A DNA stretch of 6,080 nt from CAYYYJ01 sp964476045 (GTDB lineage: Archaea > Aenigmatarchaeota > Aenigmatarchaeia > QMZP01 > JACQNV01): the NCBI GenBank assembly GCA_964476045.1, contig CAYYYJ010000040.1, positions 1-6,080 on the forward strand, written 5' to 3'. This document shows positions 1 to 5,608 of the stretch, piece by piece. Below the pieces are notes generated by a model. It did no database searches and had not been told where the DNA came from. It was given only the letters and a program-made list of their open reading frames with translations. Made by a program: the position numbers and the translations under genes. The first letter of the stretch is position 1, and every line of letters begins with the position of its first letter.

Positions 1-164
1 GCCTCGTCAAACCAAGTATAATCATAATATTTCAGAGTATTTTCTACATATTCCTCTGCTGTTGAAAACCTTGCTTTGTTTATTTTGATATGTGTAAATT
101 CGTGCAGTATGCTGCCGCGTTGGATCATTCCTTCAACAGGGACTTTAACGTTGAAGAAAACCAT
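1..164 (-). CDS. Orphan HEXXH metallopeptidase module, 3' end beyond window
   Basis: I translated this by hand on the minus strand from ATG at 164-162. The frame stays open to the left edge (54 codons plus 2 bases), so the C-terminus is missing. The motif HEFTH (H21, E22, H25) is a zinc-peptidase HEXXH signature, and a downstream WFDEA (residues 51-55) could supply a third acidic ligand. From ILHEF to WFDEA it matches the C-terminal domain of the large upstream protein at 30 of 37 residues, and weaker similarity reaches back to Met1. It has no signal peptide and no carrier domains, so it is cytosolic as written. The start is supported by an AGGAGAT ribosome binding site at 175-169, four bases upstream, and by a TAATG overlap with the preceding gene. 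It lacks the region matching residues about 1130-1193 of the large protein, so it may be a silent tip cassette, a shortened enzyme, or a regulator-linked protease. Confidence 0.8.
   Translation of the reverse strand, partial: MVFFNVKVPVEGMIQRGSILHEFTHIKINKARFSTAEEYVENTLKYYDYTWFDE
61..110 (-). repeat. Direct repeat, copy 1 (orphan peptidase module)
   Basis: This segment matches 881-930 at 45 of 50 bases by hand count. Similarity continues to position 1 at a lower level (41 of 60 bases against 821-880). The two copies are 820 bases apart and codon positions align exactly. Confidence 0.85.
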
Positions 165-439
165 TACAATCTCCTATTTCTATATCTTTCTACATTCTCC
201 TTGCCTTTTTCTGTCAGGATATAGGCGTCTTTGGTTTCTTCGATCCAACCCATGTTTTTGAGTTTTATTATCAGAGATTCTATATAGTCTCTGTCTTCTT
301 TTATATTAGGATCTAGTTTGCTGCCATACTTATTAAAATACTCGATTATTCTAATTGCATCTTTTGTTCCAGCTTTAGTTATTCTTATCGTCTTTGCAAC
401 GTTCATCTCCCACATCCCAGGCATTGCTATATCTGTCAT
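164..439 (-). CDS. Small winged-helix protein, candidate immunity protein or regulator
   Basis: This 91-residue protein has no signal peptide or membrane segment and should be cytosolic. Residues about 25-85 look like a winged helix-turn-helix: a helix at 27-38, a second at 48-63 ending in KNMGWIEE, then a wing and the common ending YILTEKGKENVERY. I recognise the fold style, not a family. Its ATG overlaps the TGA of the large upstream gene (ATGA, 439-436), and its TAA overlaps the ATG of the orphan protease gene (TAATG). A strong ribosome binding site GGAGGTGA lies at 451-444, so it is probably made well in its own right as well as by coupling. A small gene directly after a toxin tip is where an immunity gene sits in polymorphic toxin loci. 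A DNA-binding regulator cleaved by the adjacent HEXXH protein, as in ImmR/ImmA pairs, is the other reading. Neither is proven. Confidence 0.85.
   Translation of the reverse strand: MTDIAMPGMWEMNVAKTIRITKAGTKDAIRIIEYFNKYGSKLDPNIKEDRDYIESLIIKLKNMGWIEETKDAYILTEKGKENVERYRNRRL
169..175 (-). promoter_or_regulatory. Ribosome binding site of the orphan peptidase gene
   Basis: AGGAGAT (175-169) ends four bases before ATG 164 and decides this start. It argues that the orphan module is translated as its own protein. Confidence 0.65.
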
Positions 440-3400
440 GTTCTCACCTCCGGGATAATTTTAAATAAATCAAGAATTTCTTTCTCTGAATCTCGTTGAT
501 CTAAAATCTTACCGTTTTTCATTTTATTATTGAAGAGGTTATCGAAGAAATCGTTAAGATCAGATATTTTGTTTGGAGTTGTTCTGCCTGAGTTTATTAC
601 TGTCTGTTCTATCTGTTCAAGTTTTTTGAAGCTTATTTGATCACCTGCTATATGAGCAAGTTGTTTAGTTGATGTTATAGCTTCTAGGGCTTTAGGAGGA
701 AGATCTCTCAATTCTGATGTTACAAGGGGCCTTATTTTTGTTTCTATCTCTTCTGCTAATTGTCTAACTCTGGGTGCAAAAGCATTAGAATCATAGGATT
801 TCATCAAGAAATTGACCTCAGCTTCGTCAAACCATGTTTTTTCGTAATATTGTTTGGTATTTTTTGTGTACTCTTCAGCAGTCGAAAACCTCGCTTTGTT
901 TATTTTGATATGAACAAATTCGTGCAGTATAGAACTCCTTTTTGCCAATTCTTCTTTAGAGACTTTACTTGAGAGAACCAAGTAATCGTAACCTGAGCTA
1001 GCAGCACCCTCTTTTACGATTCTTTCATCATAAACTATCTTCTTAACATCAACATCAGGGAGTTTCCTTGAAGTTGCCAATATCTCTTCTTTTAGTTCGA
1101 GCAGATGCCTGCCTTGTTTTGCACTTATAGTCATGAGATATTCCGTCGGCCCTATTTGTATTCTCGATGCAACAGGTGGAAGGTCAAGCAAACTTTCTAT
1201 TTCCCTGAATGTAAAGCCTTCAGATCTTAAATTTATCAGGCTTTTCAAAGATGGTCCAGATATGCCTGCATTGTCTGCTTTGTCCAAGTATGCTAGCACC
1301 CTGCTCTCGTCAGTGTTTTTTATTATGTCGCCCAGAATCTCCAATTTATCCCGGCTCAAGCCACCAGTTCGTTCAAAAAATAGTTTCATTCTGTTTTTTA
1401 CCGGATCAGATAATTTATTGAACCAACTCAACTTCGTAGGGTCATAGTTCTTTAATGCTTCACCATAAACCCCCTTATCTGTTTTCTCAGCCAGCCTCCC
1501 GACCCCTTTCTGTATCTTCCCTACAGCAGCCGCATCCTTCCCAATCAGCCCAATCCTGTCCCCGAGCCGTCCGGCAAACCCTTCCAGCGCAAGATTTCCT
1601 ATCCCAGATTTTATCCCTTTCGCTATAACGCCGGCGTTGGCCACGCCGACCAACCCGATTGTGACAATATCCCAGGCGTCCAGCGGCTGTTTGGAGATTA
1701 TAACTTTTGTTAAGATATTTGCGACTGTGGCTATGTCTAGAGCGATCATTGCTGGGATAACAAACGCTGCTCCAAAGCCGCCTGTTAAAATTATTGAAGC
1801 TGCAATAACTGCTATTGTTGCAGCCATTATGGCCAGATCTATTGCCTGGTGCGGATTGTTAACAGCCCAATTCCATGCGCCCTGCAAAGATCCAATCGGG
1901 TCGTTTTCGAAGTTGCGGATGGTTTCGTCAATGCCTTTCAATATGCCGCCGACCCATGAAAAGAAACCAGTGGCTGCTTGGGAAACCCTGGTCGCCCAGT
2001 CGCCTATGGGTTCGAAAGTCCCGCTGTTAACGATAGAAGCCTGGCGGGACTTGAGGAGGGACTGTAAAACTGTTATCCTGGAAAGCTGGGCTAGGGCGTC
2101 GTCTTTGTCTTGCTGGCCTGTCAAGGATGGAATGATATTGTTTATTAGTTCGCCTTCGAGATCGTCTAACCCGCTGATTGAAGTTTTGAGGTTCTCTGCA
2201 TACCCGCCTTTTATTTCAATTGGCCATTTTGTTTCGCCGAGTTTTCGTTCAGAAATTCCTATTTGGATGTCTATAGGAATTCCATTTTTGTCCAGTGGGG
2301 ACTCTGAAGAATCCCCGTCCTGGAGGTCGGTTGTTTTTATGCTTATCTGGTGGGTTCCCGGGTCTGAAGAATTGAAAACCCAGATAACTGGGATGTAGCC
2401 TGGATATTCTGGGGAGTTTGTTTCACGGCTTGCTTGGATTGAGTTGGTTAGTTTATTGTGTTTGCTTAGTGTGAGTCTGTCTAATTCTAATATTGTGTAT
2501 GAGCTTGCTGTGCCCCTGTTTTCGAGGTTGTGAAGCCTGAAGTATAAGGCTACTGGGCGGCCTTTTGAGATTGGGCTGAACTCTAAAATTTTTTTACCCC
2601 CTGGAGTTTGCATTTGCGATGGGACAGGCTGTGGACAGGCCCCATCATCTTGGGGGACTTCGTAGCACATTTTTATTTCCCTGATTTCCGGGTTTTTGTT
2701 TGGGGTTATTTTTATTGGGATCGAGGTTGTTGCTTGTTTGCAGCTCAAGAGATCGCAGTTGTTTTTGTCGACAACTTTTGCTGCGATGCTGTTCAAGTTC
2801 GCATCTTTTGGTATTTGGATCTCCTGGGTTATTGGGTTTTCTGTGTAAGTTTTCCATCCTGAGAATTGGTTCCATGTGTCGACGCGGAAATTGTTTTCAG
2901 AAAGTTTTAGAGTCAGTTTTATTTTGCTTCCCCCGGGGATTTCTGTTGGGTTTTGTTCTGTGAAGTCAGAGCAAGACCAGTTTTGGTTTTCGATTGAACA
3001 CTTTTTGTAGGTTGCAGAATCGAGTGATATCGACTCTATTTTTATGTCAGGCCTCTTTACTGAGATTATTTGGGTGTATGCGTCGTGCCCTTGTTGGTCT
3101 GTTTGCCCTGATCTCGGGTCGCGGAAATAGTTGTTGTTCCCGTCGATTAAAACGCCGCGGACTTTGAACCAAAGGGATCCTGAAGATTTTGGTTTTATTG
3201 TGAACCAGAAACCTTTTGTCTGGCCGTGTGCCCATCTTCCCTTGAAGTCGATGAGGGTGTGGGAAGCCGGGAACTGCTGGTTATTGGAGTTCCAGATAAG
3301 GGATCCGGGCCTGTAGATCCCGTCTATAGGAAGGTCGCCGCCGTAGTTTAGGATTTCGAAGTTGCTGTCGAAAGACGGGGATACAAAAGAGGATGAGGCG

Positions 3401-4563
3401 TCATCGCCGATGTTTGTGTATTCTATGTATACTCCAATCGGCTTGTTCTGGCCTGTTTCAGCTGGATAATCTATCCTGTTTAGTTTTAGCTTTGGCGGGG
3501 GCTTTGAATTGCATTTTCCGTTTGAACAGCCGCCATAACAATTTTCTAGAAGGGTTTCCTGGCAGTTTTTATTTGTCTGCCAGAGTTCCTGGCCTTTGCA
3601 GGATGTCTGCTGGTTGCAGACTCTGGTGCAGGAGCCGACCCTGTTTTCACATTTTGGTTCATAACCCTCTGGGCATGTTTGGCATCCTGTGCCGCAGGCC
3701 AGTGATCTCGGCTGGTTGCAGGTTGGCCTGCCATTACAGTACCCGTTTGAGCAGCCGTATTCGCAATCAATGTAATCAGCTGACCATGAGCAGCCGGAGC
3801 TTTGGTAGCGCCTTGTGAACTGGTCGTAGCATTTGTATGAGCCTGTGCATGGCGTGGGCCGTGGTTTCACGTTTATGATAACTGGATAGACTCCCCACGA
3901 TTGTTGGTCTCTATATCCTGTGTATTGGGGGCTTTCAGGGTTCCTTCTGCATGAGAGGCTGTTTCCATTTTCACAGAGGGCTGAACGGACTGCAACGAAG
4001 GAGGTCCCCGCAGCCTTTGGTTTAAGTTTTATTGTGAAAGTTTTTGTTTGCCCTGCTGGCCATGATCCCCAGAAATCTATAAGGGGATATTCTGCCTCTT
4101 TGGTTGACTCGCCAGTGTCGTATTTTGTCCACAGCCACTTGTAGCCTTTTGGATAAAGGGCTCTGTTTGGCAGGTCGCCAGAATACTCAAGTATATCCCA
4201 GTTATTATCAAAGGACGGGGAGATGAAAGAATTTGGGGAATATTTTCCCTGGTTCCTGTATTTGATTGTTACTGTGACAGTTTCTCCGAGGTTTATTTCT
4301 GGTTTGTAGTCTATCGAAACTAGCAATGGGGTTGGCTTGTTGCACAAGCCTGTCCAGAACCAGTCACAGCCGTTTTGGCCGCAAGGCACGAGTATAGAGC
4401 TGGTTCCTGATGTGCAGCGGGAATCTGAGCCTGAGCAGGCATTGGTTGTGTGTAGGGAGTCACAGGTTGATTGGGCTTGTGCAGGTTCTGCGAGGGCGAG
4501 GAAGGCAGCAAGTACAACTAACAAAAGCAGAGCCTTTTTAAGAGAGATTCCACTAAATCCCAT
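436..4563 (-). CDS. Large secreted multidomain protein with C-terminal HEXXH metallopeptidase domain (polymorphic toxin-like)
   Basis: The protein has 1375 residues. Residues 1-30 are a Sec signal peptide: two Lys, a Leu/Ala-rich core, and a likely cut after AQA30. A Cys-rich segment (33-75) precedes Ig-like domain A (about 77-235), a Cys-rich linker (239-351) with two GCSNGxC motifs, and Ig-like domain B (about 355-505), a clear copy of A. Further beta-rich, CARDB-like segments follow (about 508-780). Residues 780-900 look helical. A long hydrophobic stretch (908-950) and a second (960-985) resemble the membrane or pre-toxin regions of polymorphic toxins. The last third is helical and ends in a peptidase-like domain with HEFVH (H1214, E1215, H1218) and WFDEAE (1244-1249), where E1247 is a candidate third ligand. 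The start has GGAG seven bases upstream (4574-4571). It heads a coupled operon. The N-terminal architecture fits a cell-surface or exported carrier. The toxin function and the target are inferred; a housekeeping surface protease is possible. Confidence 0.92.
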   Translation of the reverse strand: MGFSGISLKKALLLLVVLAAFLALAEPAQAQSTCDSLHTTNACSGSDSRCTSGTSSILVPCGQNGCDWFWTGLCNKPTPLLVSIDYKPEINLGETVTVTIKYRNQGKYSPNSFISPSFDNNWDILEYSGDLPNRALYPKGYKWLWTKYDTGESTKEAEYPLIDFWGSWPAGQTKTFTIKLKPKAAGTSFVAVRSALCENGNSLSCRRNPESPQYTGYRDQQSWGVYPVIINVKPRPTPCTGSYKCYDQFTRRYQSSGCSWSADYIDCEYGCSNGYCNGRPTCNQPRSLACGTGCQTCPEGYEPKCENRVGSCTRVCNQQTSCKGQELWQTNKNCQETLLENCYGGCSNGKCNSKPPPKLKLNRIDYPAETGQNKPIGVYIEYTNIGDDASSSFVSPSFDSNFEILNYGGDLPIDGIYRPGSLIWNSNNQQFPASHTLIDFKGRWAHGQTKGFWFTIKPKSSGSLWFKVRGVLIDGNNNYFRDPRSGQTDQQGHDAYTQIISVKRPDIKIESISLDSATYKKCSIENQNWSCSDFTEQNPTEIPGGSKIKLTLKLSENNFRVDTWNQFSGWKTYTENPITQEIQIPKDANLNSIAAKVVDKNNCDLLSCKQATTSIPIKITPNKNPEIREIKMCYEVPQDDGACPQPVPSQMQTPGGKKILEFSPISKGRPVALYFRLHNLENRGTASSYTILELDRLTLSKHNKLTNSIQASRETNSPEYPGYIPVIWVFNSSDPGTHQISIKTTDLQDGDSSESPLDKNGIPIDIQIGISERKLGETKWPIEIKGGYAENLKTSISGLDDLEGELINNIIPSLTGQQDKDDALAQLSRITVLQSLLKSRQASIVNSGTFEPIGDWATRVSQAATGFFSWVGGILKGIDETIRNFENDPIGSLQGAWNWAVNNPHQAIDLAIMAATIAVIAASIILTGGFGAAFVIPAMIALDIATVANILTKVIISKQPLDAWDIVTIGLVGVANAGVIAKGIKSGIGNLALEGFAGRLGDRIGLIGKDAAAVGKIQKGVGRLAEKTDKGVYGEALKNYDPTKLSWFNKLSDPVKNRMKLFFERTGGLSRDKLEILGDIIKNTDESRVLAYLDKADNAGISGPSLKSLINLRSEGFTFREIESLLDLPPVASRIQIGPTEYLMTISAKQGRHLLELKEEILATSRKLPDVDVKKIVYDERIVKEGAASSGYDYLVLSSKVSKEELAKRSSILHEFVHIKINKARFSTAEEYTKNTKQYYEKTWFDEAEVNFLMKSYDSNAFAPRVRQLAEEIETKIRPLVTSELRDLPPKALEAITSTKQLAHIAGDQISFKKLEQIEQTVINSGRTTPNKISDLNDFFDNLFNNKMKNGKILDQRDSEKEILDLFKIIPEVRT
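444..451 (-). promoter_or_regulatory. Strong ribosome binding site of the winged-helix gene
   Basis: GGAGGTGA (451-444) is a near-perfect Shine-Dalgarno match ending four bases before ATG 439. It lies inside the last codons of the large gene, so the small protein can be made at a higher rate than the large one, as expected for an immunity or antitoxin product. Confidence 0.75.
694..1176 (-). other. HEXXH metallopeptidase-like tip domain of the large protein
   Basis: Residues about 1130-1290 of the large protein form the tip domain. The HEFVH helix (1214-1218) follows a predicted strand, GYDYLVLSSKV, and leads into a helical part with WFDEAE about 30 residues later, an order compatible with a gluzincin-type zinc site. 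The family cannot be named by eye. The domain edges are approximate: the left edge is set where weakly beta-like sequence starts after a helical region, and the right edge where similarity to peptidase topology fades. A C-terminal tail of about 85 residues with no recognisable motif follows. Confidence 0.6.
881..930 (-). repeat. Direct repeat, copy 2 (peptidase tip of large gene)
   Basis: This is the partner of 61-110. It encodes the HEXXH helix and the following KINKARFST stretch of the large protein. High base-level identity suggests recent duplication, gene conversion or strong constraint. Confidence 0.85.
1608..1842 (-). other. Hydrophobic membrane or pre-toxin-like segment
   Basis: Residues about 908-985 of the large protein contain a long Ala/Ile/Val-rich stretch (908-950) and a second at about 960-985. 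Together they could span a membrane as two or three helices. In exported polymorphic toxins, a hydrophobic or helical region of this kind often lies between the carrier and the toxin tip. It may anchor the protein in the producer membrane or help entry into the target. The transmembrane reading rests on hydrophobicity alone. Confidence 0.5.
3049..3501 (-). repeat. Ig-like domain B, second copy of the internal protein repeat
   Basis: Residues about 355-505 repeat domain A: the SPSFD block at 395-399, GGDLP at 408-412 and LIDFKGRWAHGQTK at 437-450. Divergence between the copies is moderate, so the duplication is old compared with the peptidase tip duplication at 1-110 and 821-930. Confidence 0.7.
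3511..3849 (-). repeat. Cys-rich linker with two GCSNGxC units
   Basis: Residues 239-351 contain many cysteines. The unit C-x3-C-x4-C is seen twice: CEYGCSNGYC at 267-276 and CYGGCSNGKC at 342-351. The spacing suggests disulfide-stabilised mini-domains separating Ig-like domains A and B, which fits an exported protein. Confidence 0.65.
3859..4335 (-). repeat. Ig-like domain A, first copy of an internal protein repeat
   Basis: Residues about 77-235 of the large protein pair with domain B about 280 residues later. Matching blocks are SFISPSFDNNWDILEYSGDLP-type (112-132), where S-P-S-F-D, I-L, and G-D-L-P are kept, and LIDFWGSWPAGQTK (161-174). The fold is probably an Ig or CARDB-like beta sandwich used for surface presentation or adhesion. 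Confidence 0.7.
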
Positions 4564-4610
4564 TACATTTCTCCATGAAGAAATATTCTGTTTATAGAGT
4601 AGATGTAAGG

Positions 4611-4626
4611 CTTTTAAGCTTTGAAA
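4611..4626 (-). promoter_or_regulatory. BRE/TATA-like promoter of the large operon
   Basis: Read on the minus strand, TTTCAAAG (4626-4619) is followed by CTTAAAAG (4618-4611), an archaeal TATA-like box with an A-rich BRE-like flank. A start about 25 bases downstream falls near 4590 and would leave a leader of about 26 bases that carries the GGAG site at 4574-4571. Confidence 0.45.
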
Positions 4627-4734
4627 TGTTGGGGGTTTTGTTTTAGATAGGCTATTGGATTATTTATAGAAGGGGATATTTTTTGTAGTTGGATGCAATT
4701 TTTTAATGTTTATAGTGGCGGAAGAAAAGGCAGA

Positions 4735-4744
4735 TTAATATAAG
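4735..4744 (+). promoter_or_regulatory. TATA-like promoter of the solo MNT gene, probably leaderless
   Basis: TTAATATAAG lies with its centre about 26 bases before the ATG at 4767. That places transcription start almost at the start codon. No ribosome binding site is visible just upstream of 4767, which fits leaderless translation. Confidence 0.5.
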
Positions 4745-4766
4745 CGGCTCTGATTACGTATATGAT

Positions 4767-5054
4767 ATGGACAAAAAAATCGGCCAGATAAAGGCAAAGA
4801 GAGTTCCTATACTAAAGGAACACGGTGCAGTTAGGGCTGGAATATTTGGGTCTTTTGCCAGAGGAGAGGCTAAAAAAAGCAGCGATATCGGCATTTTAGT
4901 TGAACTTGTAAAAGGAAAAGCATTGTTGGATTTGGTTAGGCTAGAGAGGGGGCTTAAAATAGCCCTAGGCAACGAAGTTGATCTGCTTGCATACAAGCCA
5001 GTGAACCCTCTAATCAAAGAAAAAGTATTGGCAGAGGGGGTAAGAGTAATGTGA
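4767..5054 (+). CDS. Minimal nucleotidyltransferase (MNT) with altered DxD motif
   Basis: This 95-residue protein is the usual length for a MntA-type minimal nucleotidyltransferase. The motif GSFARGEAKKSSDI starts at G28-S29 and should continue D-x-D, with D40 as the first Asp. The second Asp is replaced by Gly (G42, codon GGC at 4890-4892, one base from GAC). The third acidic position, D72 in NEVDLL, is kept, as is the ending KEKVLAEGVRVM. In MNT/HEPN toxin-antitoxin pairs the MNT adds AMP to, and so silences, its HEPN RNase; loss of a metal-binding Asp would be expected to impair that. It has no intact HEPN partner on its own strand; the nearest HEPN is convergent, on the other strand. Confidence 0.88.
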   Translation: MDKKIGQIKAKRVPILKEHGAVRAGIFGSFARGEAKKSSDIGILVELVKGKALLDLVRLERGLKIALGNEVDLLAYKPVNPLIKEKVLAEGVRVM

Positions 5055-5055
5055 A

Positions 5056-5078
5056 GTTTCTAAAACATACCTAGAAAC
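5056..5078. repeat. Short inverted repeat after the MNT stop
   Basis: GTTTCTA (5056-5062) and TAGAAAC (5072-5078) are perfect 7-base arms around a 9-base loop, one base after the MNT stop codon. The site lies between two convergent genes. It lacks a T-run on the plus strand, so a terminator role is only possible. Confidence 0.4.
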
Positions 5079-5122
5079 CACAGAATATCACGTGCGCATA
5101 AACTGACTTTATACTTCCCCGA

Positions 5123-5500
5123 TCATGGTATAAATAAGGCCTTTGCCACGAAGGTTTTTGCTGTTTGAATAGTATTTGCAACAAGTTCCTGCTCTGCTTC
5201 TACACAAATACCGTATTGGAATTGCTCCCTTAAAACTTTGATGCCTTCATCTTCTTTGTTCCCAAGATTTCTTATAAGTTCTATATCATCTTTTGAGAGG
5301 GTTATTTTGCCTTCTCCGATTAACATCTCCAATAGGGTAAATGTACATTCCTGGTTCCTGCTTTCATAGCCAAAGTACGCCAAAACAGCTAAACATGCAT
5401 GATAGATTGAATAAAAGGAAATTGAGAAAATCCAGTCATTGAACTCCTTCATGTCTGCCACTTTTTCAAGAAACTTTATATTATGCTCTGCCTTTGCCAT
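5123..5500 (-). CDS. HEPN domain protein, conventional product shortened at the N-terminus
   Basis: This 125-residue reading has a HEPN-type helical core. FYSIYHACLAVLAYFGYESR (residues 29-48) is the conserved segment seen in HEPN proteins that accompany archaeal nucleotidyltransferases. The usual RNase signature R-x4-6-H is not seen; the nearest is R91-EQFQ-Y96, with Tyr where His would be. It may therefore be a non-catalytic partner or an inactivated toxin. The ATG at 5500 has no ribosome binding site. The coding frame clearly extends upstream to ATG 5608 but is broken by a TAG at codon 9, so 5500 is the first usable ATG rather than the ancestral start. It follows the wHTH-nucleotidyltransferase gene in the same direction. 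The HEPN assignment is fairly secure; activity is doubtful. Confidence 0.75.
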   Translation of the reverse strand: MAKAEHNIKFLEKVADMKEFNDWIFSISFYSIYHACLAVLAYFGYESRNQECTFTLLEMLIGEGKITLSKDDIELIRNLGNKEDEGIKVLREQFQYGICVEAEQELVANTIQTAKTFVAKALFIP

Positions 5501-5608
5501 GTGGTTTTTACAGGAGTCTATATTCTGGGCTATCTTCCTTATGCCCTTATGCTTTCTTCCAACCTCGCCTTTTTTAAGGCACTACTCAAATTTCTTCTTT
5601 ATACTCAT
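5501..5608 (-). pseudogene. N-terminal part of the HEPN gene, interrupted by an in-frame TAG
   Basis: Reading on the minus strand from ATG 5608-5606 gives MSIKKKFE, a TAG at 5584-5582, then CLKKGEVGRKHKG and on into the HEPN frame at 5500 with no further stop. CLKKG-type openings are typical of this HEPN group. The ATG overlaps the TGA of the upstream nucleotidyltransferase gene as ATGA, the standard coupled layout. The full frame would be 161 codons. This is best read as the original N-terminus, now broken by a nonsense change, an error in the sequence, or a recoded TAG. Confidence 0.65.

Noticed and set aside
76..261. 61-codon plus-strand frame at the left edge
   Set aside because: It is antisense to the orphan peptidase and winged-helix genes, which have good ribosome binding sites and homology.
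1637..2398. 253-codon open frame on the plus strand
   Set aside because: It lies fully antisense to the hydrophobic and helical part of the large gene, has no ribosome binding site or recognisable protein features, and is explained by the codon bias of the opposite strand.
2645..2875. 76-codon minus-strand frame within the large gene
   Set aside because: It is out of frame inside the large coding region, and its composition (Asn, Lys, Pro, Arg) is that of a shifted frame.
3393..3818. 141-codon plus-strand frame rich in Cys and Arg
   Set aside because: It is the complement of the Cys-rich linker of the large protein; its composition follows from that.
4754..5017. 87-codon minus-strand frame opposite the MNT gene
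   Set aside because: The plus strand encodes a clear nucleotidyltransferase motif; the antisense frame shows no family features.
5056..5078. Inverted repeat as a classic intrinsic terminator
   Set aside because: The stem is only 7 bases, AT-rich, and has no T-run after it on the plus strand.
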